64,000 nt of DNA from Daphnia carinata (GCF_022539665.2 NC_081334.1:930001-994000), one strand, 5' to 3'. Positions 1 to 13,204 are shown, numbered from the stretch's first letter. Translations and numbers: made by a program. Notes: generated by a model not told the origin, from the letters alone.

Positions 1-151
1 TCGCTATTGGTGCGACGCTTTCCCGTTGACTGAAAATTGTTTTCTTTAGGAAGCGGCAATGTTTTCCTATTTTCACCTCTCGCGTGTTTATTTGTTTTCG
101 AATCCGCCCTTTGCATAAGCGCTGAAGGCTGAAACGCTGCTTTACGTTTAG

Positions 152-258
152 ATCCTATGATGGTTGACATTCGTTCGACGGAGACGAACGCTCCTCTGAT
201 TGAGCGGACATTGACATCCGGTGGAGAGCGATGGATATGGAACACTGTTGCAAATTGA
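152..258 (+). CDS. possible terminal exon of an upstream gene (partial)
   Basis: After a pyrimidine-rich acceptor ending TTTACGTTTAG at about 151, an open frame runs to a TGA at 256-258. It reads ...DPMMVDIRSTETNAPLIERT and then LTSGGERWIWNTVAN. The composition looks coding (mixed charged residues, a Trp-rich end) and the frame is closed by TGA just upstream of the putative acceptor, as expected for a last exon. I do not recognise the protein and no preceding exon can be placed within the 150 bases available. It could equally be a chance open frame. Confidence 0.2.
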
Positions 259-2468
259 TTATTTTTTACACCCTGAGGGGGTCAATGGGCTTGTCATCCG
301 ATGCCAAACTATCGCAGGATTTATTATTGTTTTCTCGCTTGCCGTTCGTCATTAGCGCAATTAACCTGGACGAGCCTGTTTGGCTTTAGATTGACGATCT
401 ACGCAATCACCATGATGCTCATATTAACTTACCGTAGGTCATCCATACAACAAAACAACTTATTTTTGATTGACGACTATTTTAGGGGAAAAGAAAATGT
501 AAAAGACGAGAACATAGATTGTATAAAACTCTATGCCTTTATCGGCTCTCAATAAAAATTCAAATTTCCTTAAAAGGCATTAGGGTTTTCTTTTGAAATA
601 TTCACTTTGGACCGTCTTTTATGTGTTTTTTCGTTACAGTTTTACAGTGTATGCATTTCAGTTGGTACTGTGTGGGTTTCTTTGTTGTTAAATCCATGAC
701 AAGCAATTCGCAATGTACGTAGTTTGTATTGGAAGCGTGTATATATATATAAACTCGGAATCTTAGGACATGTTTATTGTTTGGTAAAGGTGAGACAGTA
801 CATCGACGAATGTACATATTTTTAATAAACCCGTATTTTTTGTGTGTGTTATTGTGTGGTTCTGCTCGGCTGGTTGAACCCACGTCCTCCCCCCTTTGGC
901 TGAATCAACAAATAGCTCTTTGAAGGAACCACTAATTCCTTCTATTCTTACAGCACTTCATTAAACGAAGAGAAAAAAGAAGATTTTGAATTCAAAGGAA
1001 AATCATTGTTTACTATGCTTTGCCTGAATAGCAAATGCATTTGATGATAACACACGGTGTGTAACTCGTTACGTCGATAAAGGTGAATGATGCACGGAAT
1101 CACGTCCGTCATAAAACATCAATATTATTTGATAGCAACATATCAATAAACATAAAAAATTACCTACTATGACAATAGAATGTGACACCAAAGAGATCAA
1201 ATAGAGCGATAGATTCGTATAACCCTTAGAAGCTACGACGCGGTTATTGGCGTGTAGGGTTCTACATCGGAAAACGAGTGGACACCACTAGCGACCGAAA
1301 TAAAAGAAGCAATCGTCTAAACGTGATGTTAGTCACAACATATGGACGCTTTAGTCAGAATAAGAAATCCCTTTTCTTTTATATTCTTTTTTTTTTAAGT
1401 GCAAGGGCGATTGATCTCATCCGGAGGCGATTGCTGTGGCGCTCTTGTAAGGTATCAAAGGGTCCATACGAATAGTGAACTGGGGCCGTTCTTTGCGCAG
1501 TGCACTAACCGTAAAGTGATGGAAAGATCATGTCAACGTTCCGCATCGATATCTATCCCTTCACAATTAAAAGAAAATGCTGCTATTTCGTTTCCCGTCA
1601 TCGGTTTTTTTTTTTACAGTGTGCGTGAAGCGTTAAGAAAAGAATCGGTTTCGTTTTAAAGTTATCTTTTATCAAGTTCAAGATTCCTATTACCTTGACA
1701 GGTCCGTATTAGTACACGATGTTTAATTACATTCAAGTGTGCATGATGATCCCCAATGATGAACAAAAAAAGGGAGGAGATACGCAAAATGGCGTTAGTG
1801 CATCTGTAAAAGGATATGTTGCGTAAATGAGCTAGAAGAAAAATTGGCTGTGCACGACAGCAGGCGTCTTACATATTGAATTTCTCAAATAAATAAAAAA
1901 AAAGAATATAAGAAATGATTTTATGTTGCGGCCCTGCTACTTGCATATGTTGCTCGATTCATGTTGGCATTACGCTCAGCATATGCCACATCAAGAATCT
2001 TGTAACAGTTTGCTGTAACACATAGTCATTTTTGTTTTACATGGAGGAATACGACGTGCGTTGTCTTCTGCTTAATTGAATTATTTAAAAATTAGGGTTA
2101 CATTTTGCTGGGGATGTTTTCACCACCCGTAGGGACAAGCTAATTGCAGCTGAAAAACGACCGACACGCGGAGATGATGCAATTAATATTAGGTGTATAG
2201 CACGACGGGGGCTAAAAAGAATGTGATGTACATCCAACAGCGTCGATCGACATAAAAAATAGGATGACCAAAAACGAAAGAGTTTTTATTATTTATCTAT
2301 AACTGGTATATAGAGCCTGTTCGGATTGTTTACTCTAAAGCAAGAAAGGGGGACAGAAAGGAAAGAAAGATGTACGAGGCAAGCGGATCGAGTTGTGATG
2401 GAAAACGAAAAGAGGAGGGAGGTGTGCATTTAAGGCCGCCTCCGTTTGTCCTCCCATAGGGATTCGAC
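259..2468. other. intergenic, no supported gene
   Basis: AT-rich sequence with many short open frames in all phases and no family motif or coherent splice pattern. It ends at the promoter of the CRH-binding protein gene. Confidence 0.5.
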
Positions 2469-2505
2469 TATAAAAGATCCCATTGCAAGTGGAATCCTCG
2501 CAGTC
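2469..2505 (+). promoter_or_regulatory. core promoter of the CRH-binding protein gene
   Basis: A consensus TATA box (TATAAAAG, 2469-2476) lies 33 bases upstream of an initiator-like GCAGTC (2500-2505). This is the normal arthropod TATA-to-Inr distance. The predicted start would give a 5' UTR of about 170 bases before the ATG at 2674. Inferred from sequence only. Confidence 0.5.
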
Positions 2506-2673
2506 GTCCAGGCCACATCGTCCTCTATAGAGATCTGATACCAATAGGCTCAATTTTCACCCGAAACAATTTTCCAATTTAATTGACGTTCGTAAAGAAA
2601 TCGACGATATACGTTGAGAAGTAGCGTTTACATTAAAAAGACAATCAAGACAATTCCTCATTTATTCGTCATC

Positions 2674-5184
2674 ATGAATTGGATGCTTTTAGTAGCTGTG
2701 ATTGGCTGTTGCTCGACATGTTTGGCTGCTTCACTCCTACCTCACGAGCAGGTAAATTTCACAGTTTTCCTCATGTTTTTTCCGTGTTGTATTCGTATTA
2801 TCCCTGTCACCAAGATATTATGCATATTTATCCCCAGAAAGCTTTATCTTTTAGTAGCACTTGAACACTTTCTAGTGGCTTAAAGCTTTTCTCGCTTACA
2901 ATCTTCGCATAGACAATTGGAACAATCATCGTTCGAGGCAATTTAACGCTTTGGTGTGCGGTTCTCTGATGTTACAGATTACTACATATCGTTCACGTGT
3001 GTCTAACGTCACGTTTTTCTTCCCTTGTTACGACGTATTCACTCCCAATCGCGAACCAATATATAGAGATGGTGGTCCACTTCTTGACGTGGACACACCA
3101 AAGAATTTGGTCATAAACTTCCATAGCAAATAGGATTTGGACATGTCAATATGACGTATATATTGACTATTTCGTCCCATTCTTCTTTTTCGATTTGTCA
3201 GATATAAAGGATTTATAGATTTCTATGTTCGCTGCATTTAAGGATCTATCTATGTTTTTGTTTTTTTCCCGTTAAATTTGAACGCACGATTTCTTTTTGA
3301 AGACATCAAGTTCTTCGAGTTATCTGTAAAATTTAATTTTTGATACGAATGTTCATAGACGGGAAAGAGATTGACCTCAATATGAGATCTACATTTATAT
3401 CATAATCATATGAGTCTTCATTTATTATCGCTATCTCTTCAGCAGCTCGGCCAGTATCGAAACCTATAGGGAGATGGAGAAGTAGAACGTCCGTAATACA
3501 TATTTCAATTATTCACGACTCACGATCAATATAACAAATCCCCATTTCCCGTTAAGAATAAAAATGGTTTGTTTACTCGCCTTGGAGAAGGAAGATAAGA
3601 AAGAAACAATCATTAAAAAGCCTATGCCTCATCCTATTTTTAAACACATTATTTTTATGAGCAACTCTTATTTTCTAAACAAGTCAATTGTGTGGCAGAT
3701 AAAAAGAAAGTCTTACTTGTATCCTCCCATTATAATATCATCACATCCGTGTAGAAAAAATGACATAAATAGAAAAAAGAAGAATAGACGTAGAAGATCC
3801 TTGATATTTTGTAAACATGCGAAGACTATCTAATGGTAATTGTTATTCAACATCTAAGGGTAAAAATGCACCTTCTCCTATTGACTCTATTCTTCAACCT
3901 CGTCAACGAAGAGACTCGTACAACGTTATTGACGGTAAGCAATTTTCTATGTTTACCTTTTTCTTCGATCGCTTTGTTGAAAAATGTTGTGCGCTCTTAG
4001 CTAATGATGATGAAAACTTTGAAAGATTGCATGACGGTGACATCGAAGGATGGCCATTTTTACTATAAAGCAAGTCCCAAAGACGAGGTGGAACCAGGTA
4101 CAACTTGCGGCCTCTATCTCATCACCGATCCTGAACGGCAAATTGAAATTGAATTACTTCACGTCGATGTCTCTTGCGAAGACGGAGGCCTCATTTCGGT
4201 ATAATCGTATTACCTGCAAAATAGATAAATAGCTTTTCATATCTGCAATGTAGTGTTGAATGTACTCCAATTAGAATTTAAAGTTAATGACTTCGCTTGG
4301 TAGGTGGTTGATGGATGGGAACTTAATGGCGAATTTTTCCCGTCACCTGAAGATCATCAATTGCCACTCGACCAACGAGTTCAATCTGAATGTGGTAGTC
4401 ATCAAGTAATGCGTCGATACCTTTCGTCGCAAAATGCCGCTTTGGTCCAGTACAGAGTGCCACGTTTAGGCCAAGGCTTTTCACTCCGCGTCAACTACGT
4501 CAAGAATCCTCAACGTAATTAACTTGATTCATTACTCTACAACCATTCGTATTAAAATAAGATTATTATTGTTCGTTGTTAGCCTGCAATATTCTGGTGG
4601 AGGGGACGTCTTACGTTTACACTTTGAGCAATCACGGACGTCGCCTCAACTGCAGTGTGACTACCCTCTTCCCTGCCAGCATTTCACTTGTTTCTCTCGA
4701 TGTCGGTTTCACTAACCAGAGACGATTGAGTCGTCTCTTATCATCCCGTCGTGATCACTTGATCGCCCATCGTTCTACGGCCGGCGAAGTCGTTCATAAC
4801 GTAATTAAACATACCCCATTTTAAACCTCAATTTGTTAAATTAATTTGTTTTACCTGTCAAGTGCGAGGAAAAAGATATGTCTGACTACCTGCAAATTGG
4901 CGGCTCTTCTGGTTTGGATACTGCCAACATGTTGGTATCGGATTCGATCTGCGGTGCAGCCCGCGAGCCAAGTAATTTTAATTTAATGTCATTCTCGGCA
5001 TTCGAACGGATTGATTGTTTCCATTTTTATACCATAATCAGAAGCGTCTGAAGAAACGATCGGATGTGGCATCACCACCGTGCGGTTGGTTTCGAGCGGC
5101 CGTCATCGCAACTGGGTGCAAGTCGCTATACGACCTGCTGAAGACGAGGATCTCTCTTTGGCTAACTTCATGTGCCCCGCATAA
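2674..5184 (+). CDS. Crhbp: corticotropin-releasing hormone binding protein
   Basis: Secreted glycoprotein family that binds CRH/diuretic-hormone-44-type peptides outside the cell. Exons: 2674-2751, 3859-3934, 4026-4198, 4304-4514, 4583-4800, 4863-4971, 5042-5184; they give 335 residues, close to the family's ~320. Residues 1-19 form a signal peptide (MNWMLLVAVIGCCSTCLAA), followed by a basic RQRR stretch. The conserved body starts at DCMTVTSKDGHFYYK. Further family blocks are VSCEDGG, VVDGWELNGEFFPSPEDH, the PCN block near residue 180, CEEKDMSDYLQIGG and the C-terminal GCGITTVRLVSSG. Paired cysteines are kept. The first intron (1.1 kb) is long for this genome. The weak point is the exon 2/3 junction: the chosen acceptor (TTTGAAAG, 4025) has a poor pyrimidine tract, while a strong acceptor at 4000 fits a different N-terminus (see findings). 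The gene converges on the Cep152-like gene. Confidence 0.88.
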
Positions 5185-5827
5185 AAGAAACATCGAGGCA
5201 ACAAGAACAAATTAAATATCAAATCTAAATTAATTATGTTTCTAGTTTCTCTTATCTAAAGACCTTTCACGAAACGATATTGATCCGTTGAAAGTTTACT
5301 CGTTTCACTTCACTTTAACACATGTCCATTAGTTAGTCATTTGACAGTTTGCCGACACTGTAACAAAACAAAAAATATTATTTAGCCAACAGACAAACAT
5401 AACGTCGCCTATACAAATACAAAGTATGGCGCTGACAGCACAACTTCCTTCAAGAACTTGGAAATTAGAGAATTTTGTTTTAAAATACTGCCGTCTACGA
5501 CATGGCGATATATTACATGCCCCAATGTTACTTATGATCTCCCTCCTATTCGCTCGTCTCTTTATTAATCCCCTTACCCAAATATTCCCTTTTGTTGTCA
5601 ATTCTCCCGAACATCAGGTCACCACTAGACTATCGAAAAAGAAAAAATTATGTATGCGGGATTATTTACAATCATGGTTATTATTACAAGATCATCAATG
5701 TATTACTTCTGTACTATGGATAGACATGCCTTCTCTTTCTCAATACTGTACATTTGCTCGTCGGGGATCTCCACGTTTAATAGGAGGAAGACGACTACAA
5801 AAAAAAAACAACTAGAAAATCGATGAA
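5185..5827. other. convergent intergenic / 3' UTR space
   Basis: Between the CRH-binding protein stop (+) and the Cep152-like stop (-). A 129-codon frame (5426-5815) is open by chance: it has no domain, ends in low-complexity lysine/asparagine and overlaps what must be the 3' UTR of the opposite gene. Confidence 0.5.
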
Positions 5828-8800
5828 TTATTTGTTAGTACTAGTGAAATTTGTCAGGCCTCTAACATATAGGTTGACTTGCTGCTGCAAGTCGTCTATG
5901 CCTTGCGCAAACGTTGATGCAGGTAAGGAATGTAAACCACCAGTTTGGGAAGCAAGAGGCGTAGATGCCGTTGGTGTTTTGGACGCGGCTGTAGCCCTTA
6001 CCGTAGGCACATTAGGGGCGATATTTGCGGCCCGGTTGACGTTGGCGCGGTCTTGTTCGAGCAATTCTAGCTCTGAATTGACTCTGTTCAACAAATCCGA
6101 TATGACAGTTCGGAAATAATCTTCACTGCGTTGTCGTTCGGCTTTGTGTTTGGCCAATTTGTCATTGACGTATTTCTGGTAGTCACGAACGCGCCGTTTG
6201 AGATGCTTGTACTTTTCAGCTTGTTCTTGGATCACTTTTTGATCATAAATCCGCGATGTTTCCATCTTTTGGATGGCGCTGTCCAAGTTGGGCAGTAAAT
6301 CCGTTGGTACCTGTTGGTTGTTCCTGAGGCATATTTTTATTTTGGACAAGTCTAATTTCCAATCCAGTGCCGATTGCGCCGAACGAGTACTTGATGCCAT
6401 TTGTGAAGTTAAAGGTGTTGATGAATTCGATTGCAGTTCTTCAATTTGCTTTTCATAATTGGCGATAATAGAAAGTTTCTCGTCTTCACACTGTTGTCTT
6501 AATCTAGCCTATAAAACGGATAAATGATTAGCAATTGCATTGCCCAGACTGTCCAACATTCCTATACCATAGCGTCGGCTGTAGCTGTGATTAGACTCTT
6601 TTCAGGTTGTTGGTTTTCTGATTTATCTGCAGCGACCCTAGACGCAGCAGCCACTTTTTCTTGCCACGTTTTAATTAAATTCTTTTTTTCGACTTCAAAC
6701 TTTTCCCGTAAGAAATGTCGTTCCATTTTAAGCTGCTGTTGGCGCTTCATCAGTTCGTTCTGCAAAATGTCTCGCTCATGGCGCAAGGCATCCATAGCTT
6801 CACGTAAACACTGAAGTTCACCTATATGCAAAGCGATACAATGAAAATCGCCAATTGGCTATGTTCTAAATTACAATACATACCTAAGCTCTTCTCTACA
6901 TGAACGAGATCGTCCACCTGGCCGGATGTTTTCTCCTTTAGCCATTCAAGTCTAGCACGAGCTACATGTTCTTGAACAACAGTCTGCATTTTGGTATCCC
7001 AATTCGCCTCGATCATGGCCTTGTGCCTGTTGAGGTTTTCTTCCATGTTTCGGTTAACCTCCTCAAGTTCTTGCAATAAATGTTTCTTTTCTTCATCTAA
7101 CTCTTTACGGCCTGTGCGGTGATTTAAAAGATACAATTAAGCAACGGGTATTAATATGCAAATTATTTACCAGAGTTCATTTGTTGTAGCTGGTCTTCCA
7201 ACGAATCTTTCTCACGGCACACAGCCAGATAAAGCTCTTTTACGTTGTTAAGTTCCGTACTAAGTTTGCTGTCTTGGTCACTAAATGATGCGATCAATTA
7301 GATGCTTTTTGTTACGTATAAAAAAAATGCGCTCAGAAAATGCTAACTCACTTAGATTGCACAGGTATCTTGGCGATCGTGCTTAATTCGTGGTTGAGCG
7401 CCTCTTTCTCCCTTTGCAGCTGATGGATTTTCTCTTCTAATTGCTTAACATTTTTTTCAGAGGTTTGCAAACGTTGTTCTAGGCTACTGATAATTCGGTC
7501 CGATTGTTTGACATCAGAGTGATCTCTGTTTGTTCCTAATCGCATCTGACTCATCGAGTCGGATAAATTTTGGGAAATCCGTTCCTTCTTTAATCGTTCG
7601 ATCTCCTCTTGAGCTCGTGATAATTGATCTAGCAAAGTTGCGCTCGTAAGCGTGTCACGTTGTTCGCGTAAAATACGCTGTTGATCGAGGGCGCGATTGA
7701 ATTCTTGCAGATTAGCCGCTCTTTCAGTCAAAGTGCGCTCATGCATCTCTGTTACGTCACGAAGCTTCCTCTCAAGAGTCGAAATATTTTCATTCTTGTG
7801 GTCAAGCTCCGTTCGAAGGCGATTGAGCTCATCTCTGAGGGATCGCAAATCGTTATCATATCTCGCCTAATGGTAAACAAGATTAAAGATTTTTTGCAAC
7901 CAAAATAATAGAAAGAAAAGTTTAGGCATAATTACCTTAATTCCGCTTAGCAAATTATCTTGTCTATTGGCATCGCGATGATTAGCCTGAAGTAAATTAA
8001 GGTCGAGAAGCTGTCGCTCTAAACTGATTGCATTATTTTCGGCTGCTTGTAATTTAGAAATAAGGTGTTGATTTGTTTCTATCACATCTTTGACTCGCTT
8101 ATTTAAGGCAGTTATTTCTTCTTTAAGACGCAAATTATCTTGATGGCTTTCTTGCACAATCCTTTCACTTGTTTCTAATGTCATTTTCATGCCAGTTTTT
8201 TCCCCTTCTGCAATACAGCGAAAACAAATGAACATACATCATTAGAAACAGGCTATACAACAAATACCTAAAAGTGCCACTTTATGATGTAGATGATGGA
8301 TCTCAGAATTGAGCTTGCTAATTTCAGTTCCCCTAGCAGCGTATAGTATTTCCAGTTCTGCTTTAGAATTTAGGCCAGATGAGAGGTAGTGTTTTTCAAT
8401 TTCTTCTTCATTGCTATGATTCCATGAAGGTCTGTAGGAATTTGTTTTACTTTCCTCAAGTGGACTGAATCTAACACAATTCTTCTTATGGCTATTCTTT
8501 GACCAGGCGCTAAAAGACAAGTTGCTTTCACTACCCGCTGGGGTATCCTGGTGCAGAGGTTCTGGCATTTCTTCACTTTGTTGACGATGTATTGGACTAT
8601 GTAAAGAATCTCCTAGATATTCTTGACCTTGAGATCTGCTTTGTTTTGAAGAATCAGATTGGAACTCCTGGCTTTTTTCTAAATGCAGCCTTGAGAAATG
8701 TTGGTTTGTAGTTTCCAAGTCACTTTCATCCTCTTCAATTAAATCATCAAATGCATTTGTGAGTAGATCACGGAGCTAAAAATAAAATAAAGGATTTTTC

Positions 8801-8993
8801 AGTATTTCTAGTAGTACTCAACGAGACAACCTACCTCTGCATTTCGTTGCTGAATTTCTTCTTCCTCCCCGTCATCATCGGTATCGTCTTCATCATGGTG
8901 GTTGTTGTTATTCTGCGGTCCACCTTGAGTTAGAGCGTCCAAGTCTAAACTTGTCCCAATGTTATACAAACTTAATCCGTTATTATCCATCAA
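5828..8993 (-). CDS. Cep152: centriole duplication scaffold, Cep152/Asterless-like
   Basis: Coiled-coil scaffold that in known family members recruits Plk4 to the centriole. Exons (5'->3'): 8993-8835, 8775-8268, 8207-7936, 7866-7352, 7280-7171, 7111-6884, 6821-6568, 6508-5828; 908 residues, near Drosophila Asterless (about 1000) and shorter than vertebrate CEP152. The N-terminus has an acidic tract (DEDDTDDDGEEEE) and then LRDLLTNAFDDLIEEDESD, resembling the acidic Plk4-binding start of CEP152. A LEILYAARGTEISKLNSEI block opens a long heptad-rich coiled coil (residues ~180-750) that continues to the end, with a basic KHLKRRVRDYQKYV stretch near residue 760. All introns are 55-70 bases apart from a 111-base seventh intron if none was missed. 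The assignment rests on architecture and the N-terminal and LYAARG blocks; another centrosomal coiled-coil protein remains possible. Confidence 0.65.
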
Positions 8994-10806
8994 TGCAATC
9001 TTTCCTCGGTATAACTTCTATCTTACTGCTGACAATGTACTACAGGCACTAGATATGAAAATCCCGCCAATTTCTATTTTCAGTGTCAATTTGTTAACTG
9101 AATCTCCATCTGAAATTGTACTTGAACAAAATTTTGCGGTGTTGCCACTTTGTAAAATGTAATTTTTTGTTGCCAGCTAGGTGCGTAGAATAAGAATAGG
9201 ACCATAGTACACCATGATAGGATGAAGGACGGATAGTATAATTGAAAAAAATTGGACTAGTAGTAGAAAATTGGAATTAGGATATGCAAAAACTAGTAAT
9301 TAGACATGAAACACAGTTGCGCGTGTCATTATTATAAATATCATACGTTTGAACTCTAAACATTTCCGGACTATCTACAGTATCCATCTCTAGTCTCTAC
9401 ATCTCCAACTCCGATTGCGAGCTTTATTAATTATTATGATACCCAGTTTTAAGTAAGAAATAATATAAATCAGTAGAGAAGCAAACACGTTTACGTTTTT
9501 GCTTTGGCACATGTATTAGATGTTTTGTACTCTTATCACAAGAAAAAGTGAGGGAGAACTCCAAAAAAGAAAATCCTACATTGGGAAAAAAGTTTGCTTC
9601 TTCCAAGATATTATACTGTGATCCGGCGAGACGCAGTCAACGTAGACATCCATTAAATGGCCGTAGGCCATGTTCTGCCCGTGTAAAAAAGTTTTTCTTA
9701 TCTTTCTTTGCAGCTCTAAAAGTTAAATCCACAAGACGCACCCAAATAATATAGACATTCAATGGACTTCGACTCCTCTTGCCCACAAATATATACGTTA
9801 CAATTAAAGTATTAAAACCATGATAAATCCGTTAATTTTAACCTCTAAGCCATGGAAAACACTTTTTGGCGCTTATTTTGTTACTATTTCCTTACAGCCA
9901 GTGATGCACGTTGTTCAAAATATATATATTTTTTTATTTTTTTAACTTAATAATTATATCTAGTCATACTATCTTTTATCTATGAAAATAAAACAAATCC
10001 AATGCCAAGTTGATAATCGAAATGCTGTACTAAAGTAGTCTAACAGGCAATGTCTAGCACTAACCAGATTGAGCGCCTCAAACTCCCAAACAGACATATC
10101 ATAAGACACAGACACAGCAGGGATAGGAGATACTGTTGTGTTTGTCTGCTGTCTGGGTAGTTGGGTTTTTAAATAAACCCGTGTATTGTAATGTAAGTTA
10201 TAAAAACCCAAAAAATCAATAAACTACATTACGTATAGTGCAATAAAAAAACAGAGTGTTTATGCCTAACTAGTGAATTTTAGACATTTCAAGTAAGCAG
10301 GTAAAAACAATCTAAATTTTGCTTGGTTAATTTAGCAATGCAAGTTTAGAAGTTGCCTCTTCATACACCTTATTTATCAGTCCTTCTTTTGTGGAGTTGT
10401 TTTCTTTTGCCTATTGTTTGTTTTCTTGTCCATAATTAGTTGTTAAGACAGATTCCAAAATTTGGCTGACAGTTTCAGCCAAGCATTGTCCTGCTCTGAA
10501 ATGTGCTCTGTTCGAAATGTAGTTTGCTGTTCAAACAATAATTGAATTAATATCTCTTATGCGGGTTTAGCTATCTTGGGACAGGATGCATAGTGGACAT
10601 TTTTGAAAAAAAATTCCCGGTGATTGAAGAAAAAAAAATCAAAGCAGTAAATCAACTGGAAAAAAAATTTAATTGTTAAAAATAACATAAAAAGTAAGTA
10701 GGAGAATGAATTTCTTCCTTAGAATTTCTACAATGTATACTAGTTGAAAATATGTCTAATGTGATCAGAAATGTAATCCCATACTTTATTTTATGTATGT
10801 TTACAG
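8994..10806. other. divergent intergenic region
   Basis: Between the Cep152-like gene (-) and acyltransferase A (+). A splice-like donor (GTAAGTAGG, about 10693) and acceptor (TTTACAG, 10806) suggest a 5' UTR intron of about 115 bases for acyltransferase A. Otherwise only AT-rich sequence and short chance frames. Confidence 0.4.
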
Positions 10807-10815
10807 GGAACAAAA

Positions 10816-13204
10816 ATGTTGGTCCTTGAGAAATTAATGTTTCTTCCAGTTTTTATTCTCTTCATCAACCTATTTGTCTCTGGCTTGATAATTAATGTGA
10901 TTCAACTTCTCCTATGGATGTGTGTACGACCTGGGAGTCCATGGTTATACCAAAAACTCAACTACTATTTGCTTTACGTTCTGTGGACTCGTAAGTATAA
11001 TACTTTGTGATTCTTCGCACTATTTCACGCAAAATGATCGTTTATGGGGAAATTTTTCAGAAATTGTTTTTATTGGTGAATGGTGGTCATCTTCAACATG
11101 CGCAGTATTAACAGATGATGACACTTGGTCTAAAATGGGCAAAGAGCATGCAATTGTAATTATGAATCATTCATTTGAGGTTGATTGGCTCATGGGATGG
11201 ATGGTTTGTGAACAATCTAGGTTGTTAGCGGTGAGTTACATTAATGCTGTGCAATTAGGTGCCTTCATCTAACATTTCAAATTTCCCTTAATCTTCCCTA
11301 CTTTTACATCTGTCCTGGAATCCTAAGAGCTCAAAAGTCTTCATTAAAAAATCTATTAAATGGATCCCTATCATTGGTTGGGCATGGCAGTTTGGTGAAG
11401 CAGTCTTGTAATTTCTCCTATTTCTTAGACTAGCCCTTACATTTCAATCATTTTCGTTAACTCTTTTTTTGTTTTTGCTATTCTACATGAAGCTTAGAGC
11501 GAAACTGGGAAAAAGATAAAGTAATCATGGGAAAACAAGTAAAAAATCTGGGAGACTACGCCGATCCTGTTTGGGTAAGTTGGTTCAACTTCCGGTCGAA
11601 CATCATCCTTATGTAACTAAAAATGCGTTTCGTAACATCCAGCTGCTACTTTTCGCGGAAGGAACCAGATTCACGCCCGCCAAACATGTAATTAAAACAA
11701 ATATTTTAGTTATACAGAAAATAGACTACTTAATAGCATTCCGACTAAAGGTTTTAAAATTTAATATTAAAAATTTATTATAATATGCATGATATTTGGT
11801 TTATTGCCGTTAAACATATTACTGATTTCAAAAAAATGTTCTGTTCTTTTGACCAGGCCGCATCCGTCGAGTTTGCAAACAAGTCAGGTTTACAACCCTT
11901 ACAGCACCTGCTTTTACCAAGAACGAAAGGTTTTCTTCTGACGGTAAAAAAAAAAATTAACGACAAACAAGAACTGTTTTGTAGAACTACTGTATAATCG
12001 GTTTCTTTTTACTTTCAACACAACCAATTGATGGTTTTGAAACGTGACCTACTTCCAGGTGGAACATTTGAGAGGACGTTTTCCTGCCATATACTGCGCG
12101 ACGCTGGCGTTCAATTGGTACGTTTGGAACCTTACAAGTGATGCTATGAATTGTATCAAATTGCATTATTAAGAATGTGTGTTTTTAAAGCAAAGAAGGC
12201 GCTACACCTACTCTGAAAAATATGTTACTTGGACGCCGGGTAATAGGCGAAATGTTACTTGAACGGATTCCGTTAGAAGAAATCCCGGAAAACCCACAAG
12301 AGGCTTCCAAATGGCTCTATGACAACTACCATCACAAGGTAAAGCTAAACACCAACACGTGTACGTCATTTTGATAGTTGCCGAAAACATTTATAACTGG
12401 CATCACAACTTGAAAGTTATGAACCCAGGCATAAAATTGAACAGCTGTAGGCCTTTTTGGTCTTGTTAAATGGCAAGGATGCAGCCAAGTATTTTAAGAT
12501 GATTTCTGCTGAGCAAGAGGAAAATCACCAGCTCTAGACATATGTCGATATTTTGGCGAATCATTCGGGAAATGATTTTCTGCCCGCTGTACTTAATTTA
12601 AATCGTAATGTCTGATATCAGAGGTACTTTCGTCTATTCGCCAATTGGAAAAAAAAAACATTTATGAAGGCATGGGTTATTTTCCCCAAGAAAGTCGCAA
12701 TAAAACTTTGTATTCTTGCCTTGAGTTTTCCAGGGACTCATATGTACTGTATTGTTATTTTGTAAAATATAGGATCGAATGTTGGATGCGTACAAGAGAG
12801 AAGGGACGTTTCCTTCGGCTGATTCCTTCGGGAAAAATCATCACTTTCAAGGACCAATTCGAAGTCATTACCGTCCAAGACGACTGTGGTCTGTATTCAT
12901 CATGTTGGCTACGTCGTACATCACTCTGCCTCCTGTGCTGTATGCCCTCTATGCTCTTTTCTGCTCCGGAATAGTCAACGTCGTGATTGCCGTATCTCTT
13001 GTTCTTGCAGGTATTTTTATTGTTTATTGCATGTTCGAACTTTCGTGTGATCCGGCGTGTTTTGCCTTTTCATTTAATTAAATATTATTTCTTTAATTAC
13101 TTCTCTTTCTAGTGGGGTATGCGTTATACAAATTGGTAGCGCTTACTCGAGTCAGCAAAGGATCGTCTTACGGCCGCTCCTCGCCTGAAAAAAAATTGTC
13201 TTAG
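10816..13204 (+). CDS. 1-acyl-sn-glycerol-3-phosphate acyltransferase, copy A
   Basis: LPA acyltransferase of the AGPAT3/4/5 type, adding an acyl chain to lysophosphatidic acid in ER membranes to make phosphatidic acid. Ten coding exons: 10816-10990, 11061-11230, 11328-11407, 11493-11574, 11643-11687, 11857-11943, 12059-12117, 12191-12338, 12773-13010, 13113-13204; 391 residues (family 370-380). There is an N-terminal membrane segment at about 8-32. The catalytic NHxxxxD box is N94-D99 (NHSFEVD) and the glycerophosphate-binding EGTR box is residues 175-178 (LLLFAEGTRFTP). LLPRTKGF follows, and two C-terminal membrane segments lie after residue 320. All motifs are intact, so the enzyme is probably active. 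It has more introns than copies B and C. The C-terminal SKGSSYG motif is shared with both copies. Confidence 0.9.

Noticed and set aside
857-880. tRNA B-box-like GGGTTCAACC (minus strand)
   Set aside because: No A box, acceptor stem or anticodon arm can be folded around it.
5426-5815. 129-codon open frame between two convergent genes
   Set aside because: No domain, low-complexity end, overlaps the expected 3' UTR of the Cep152-like gene on the other strand.
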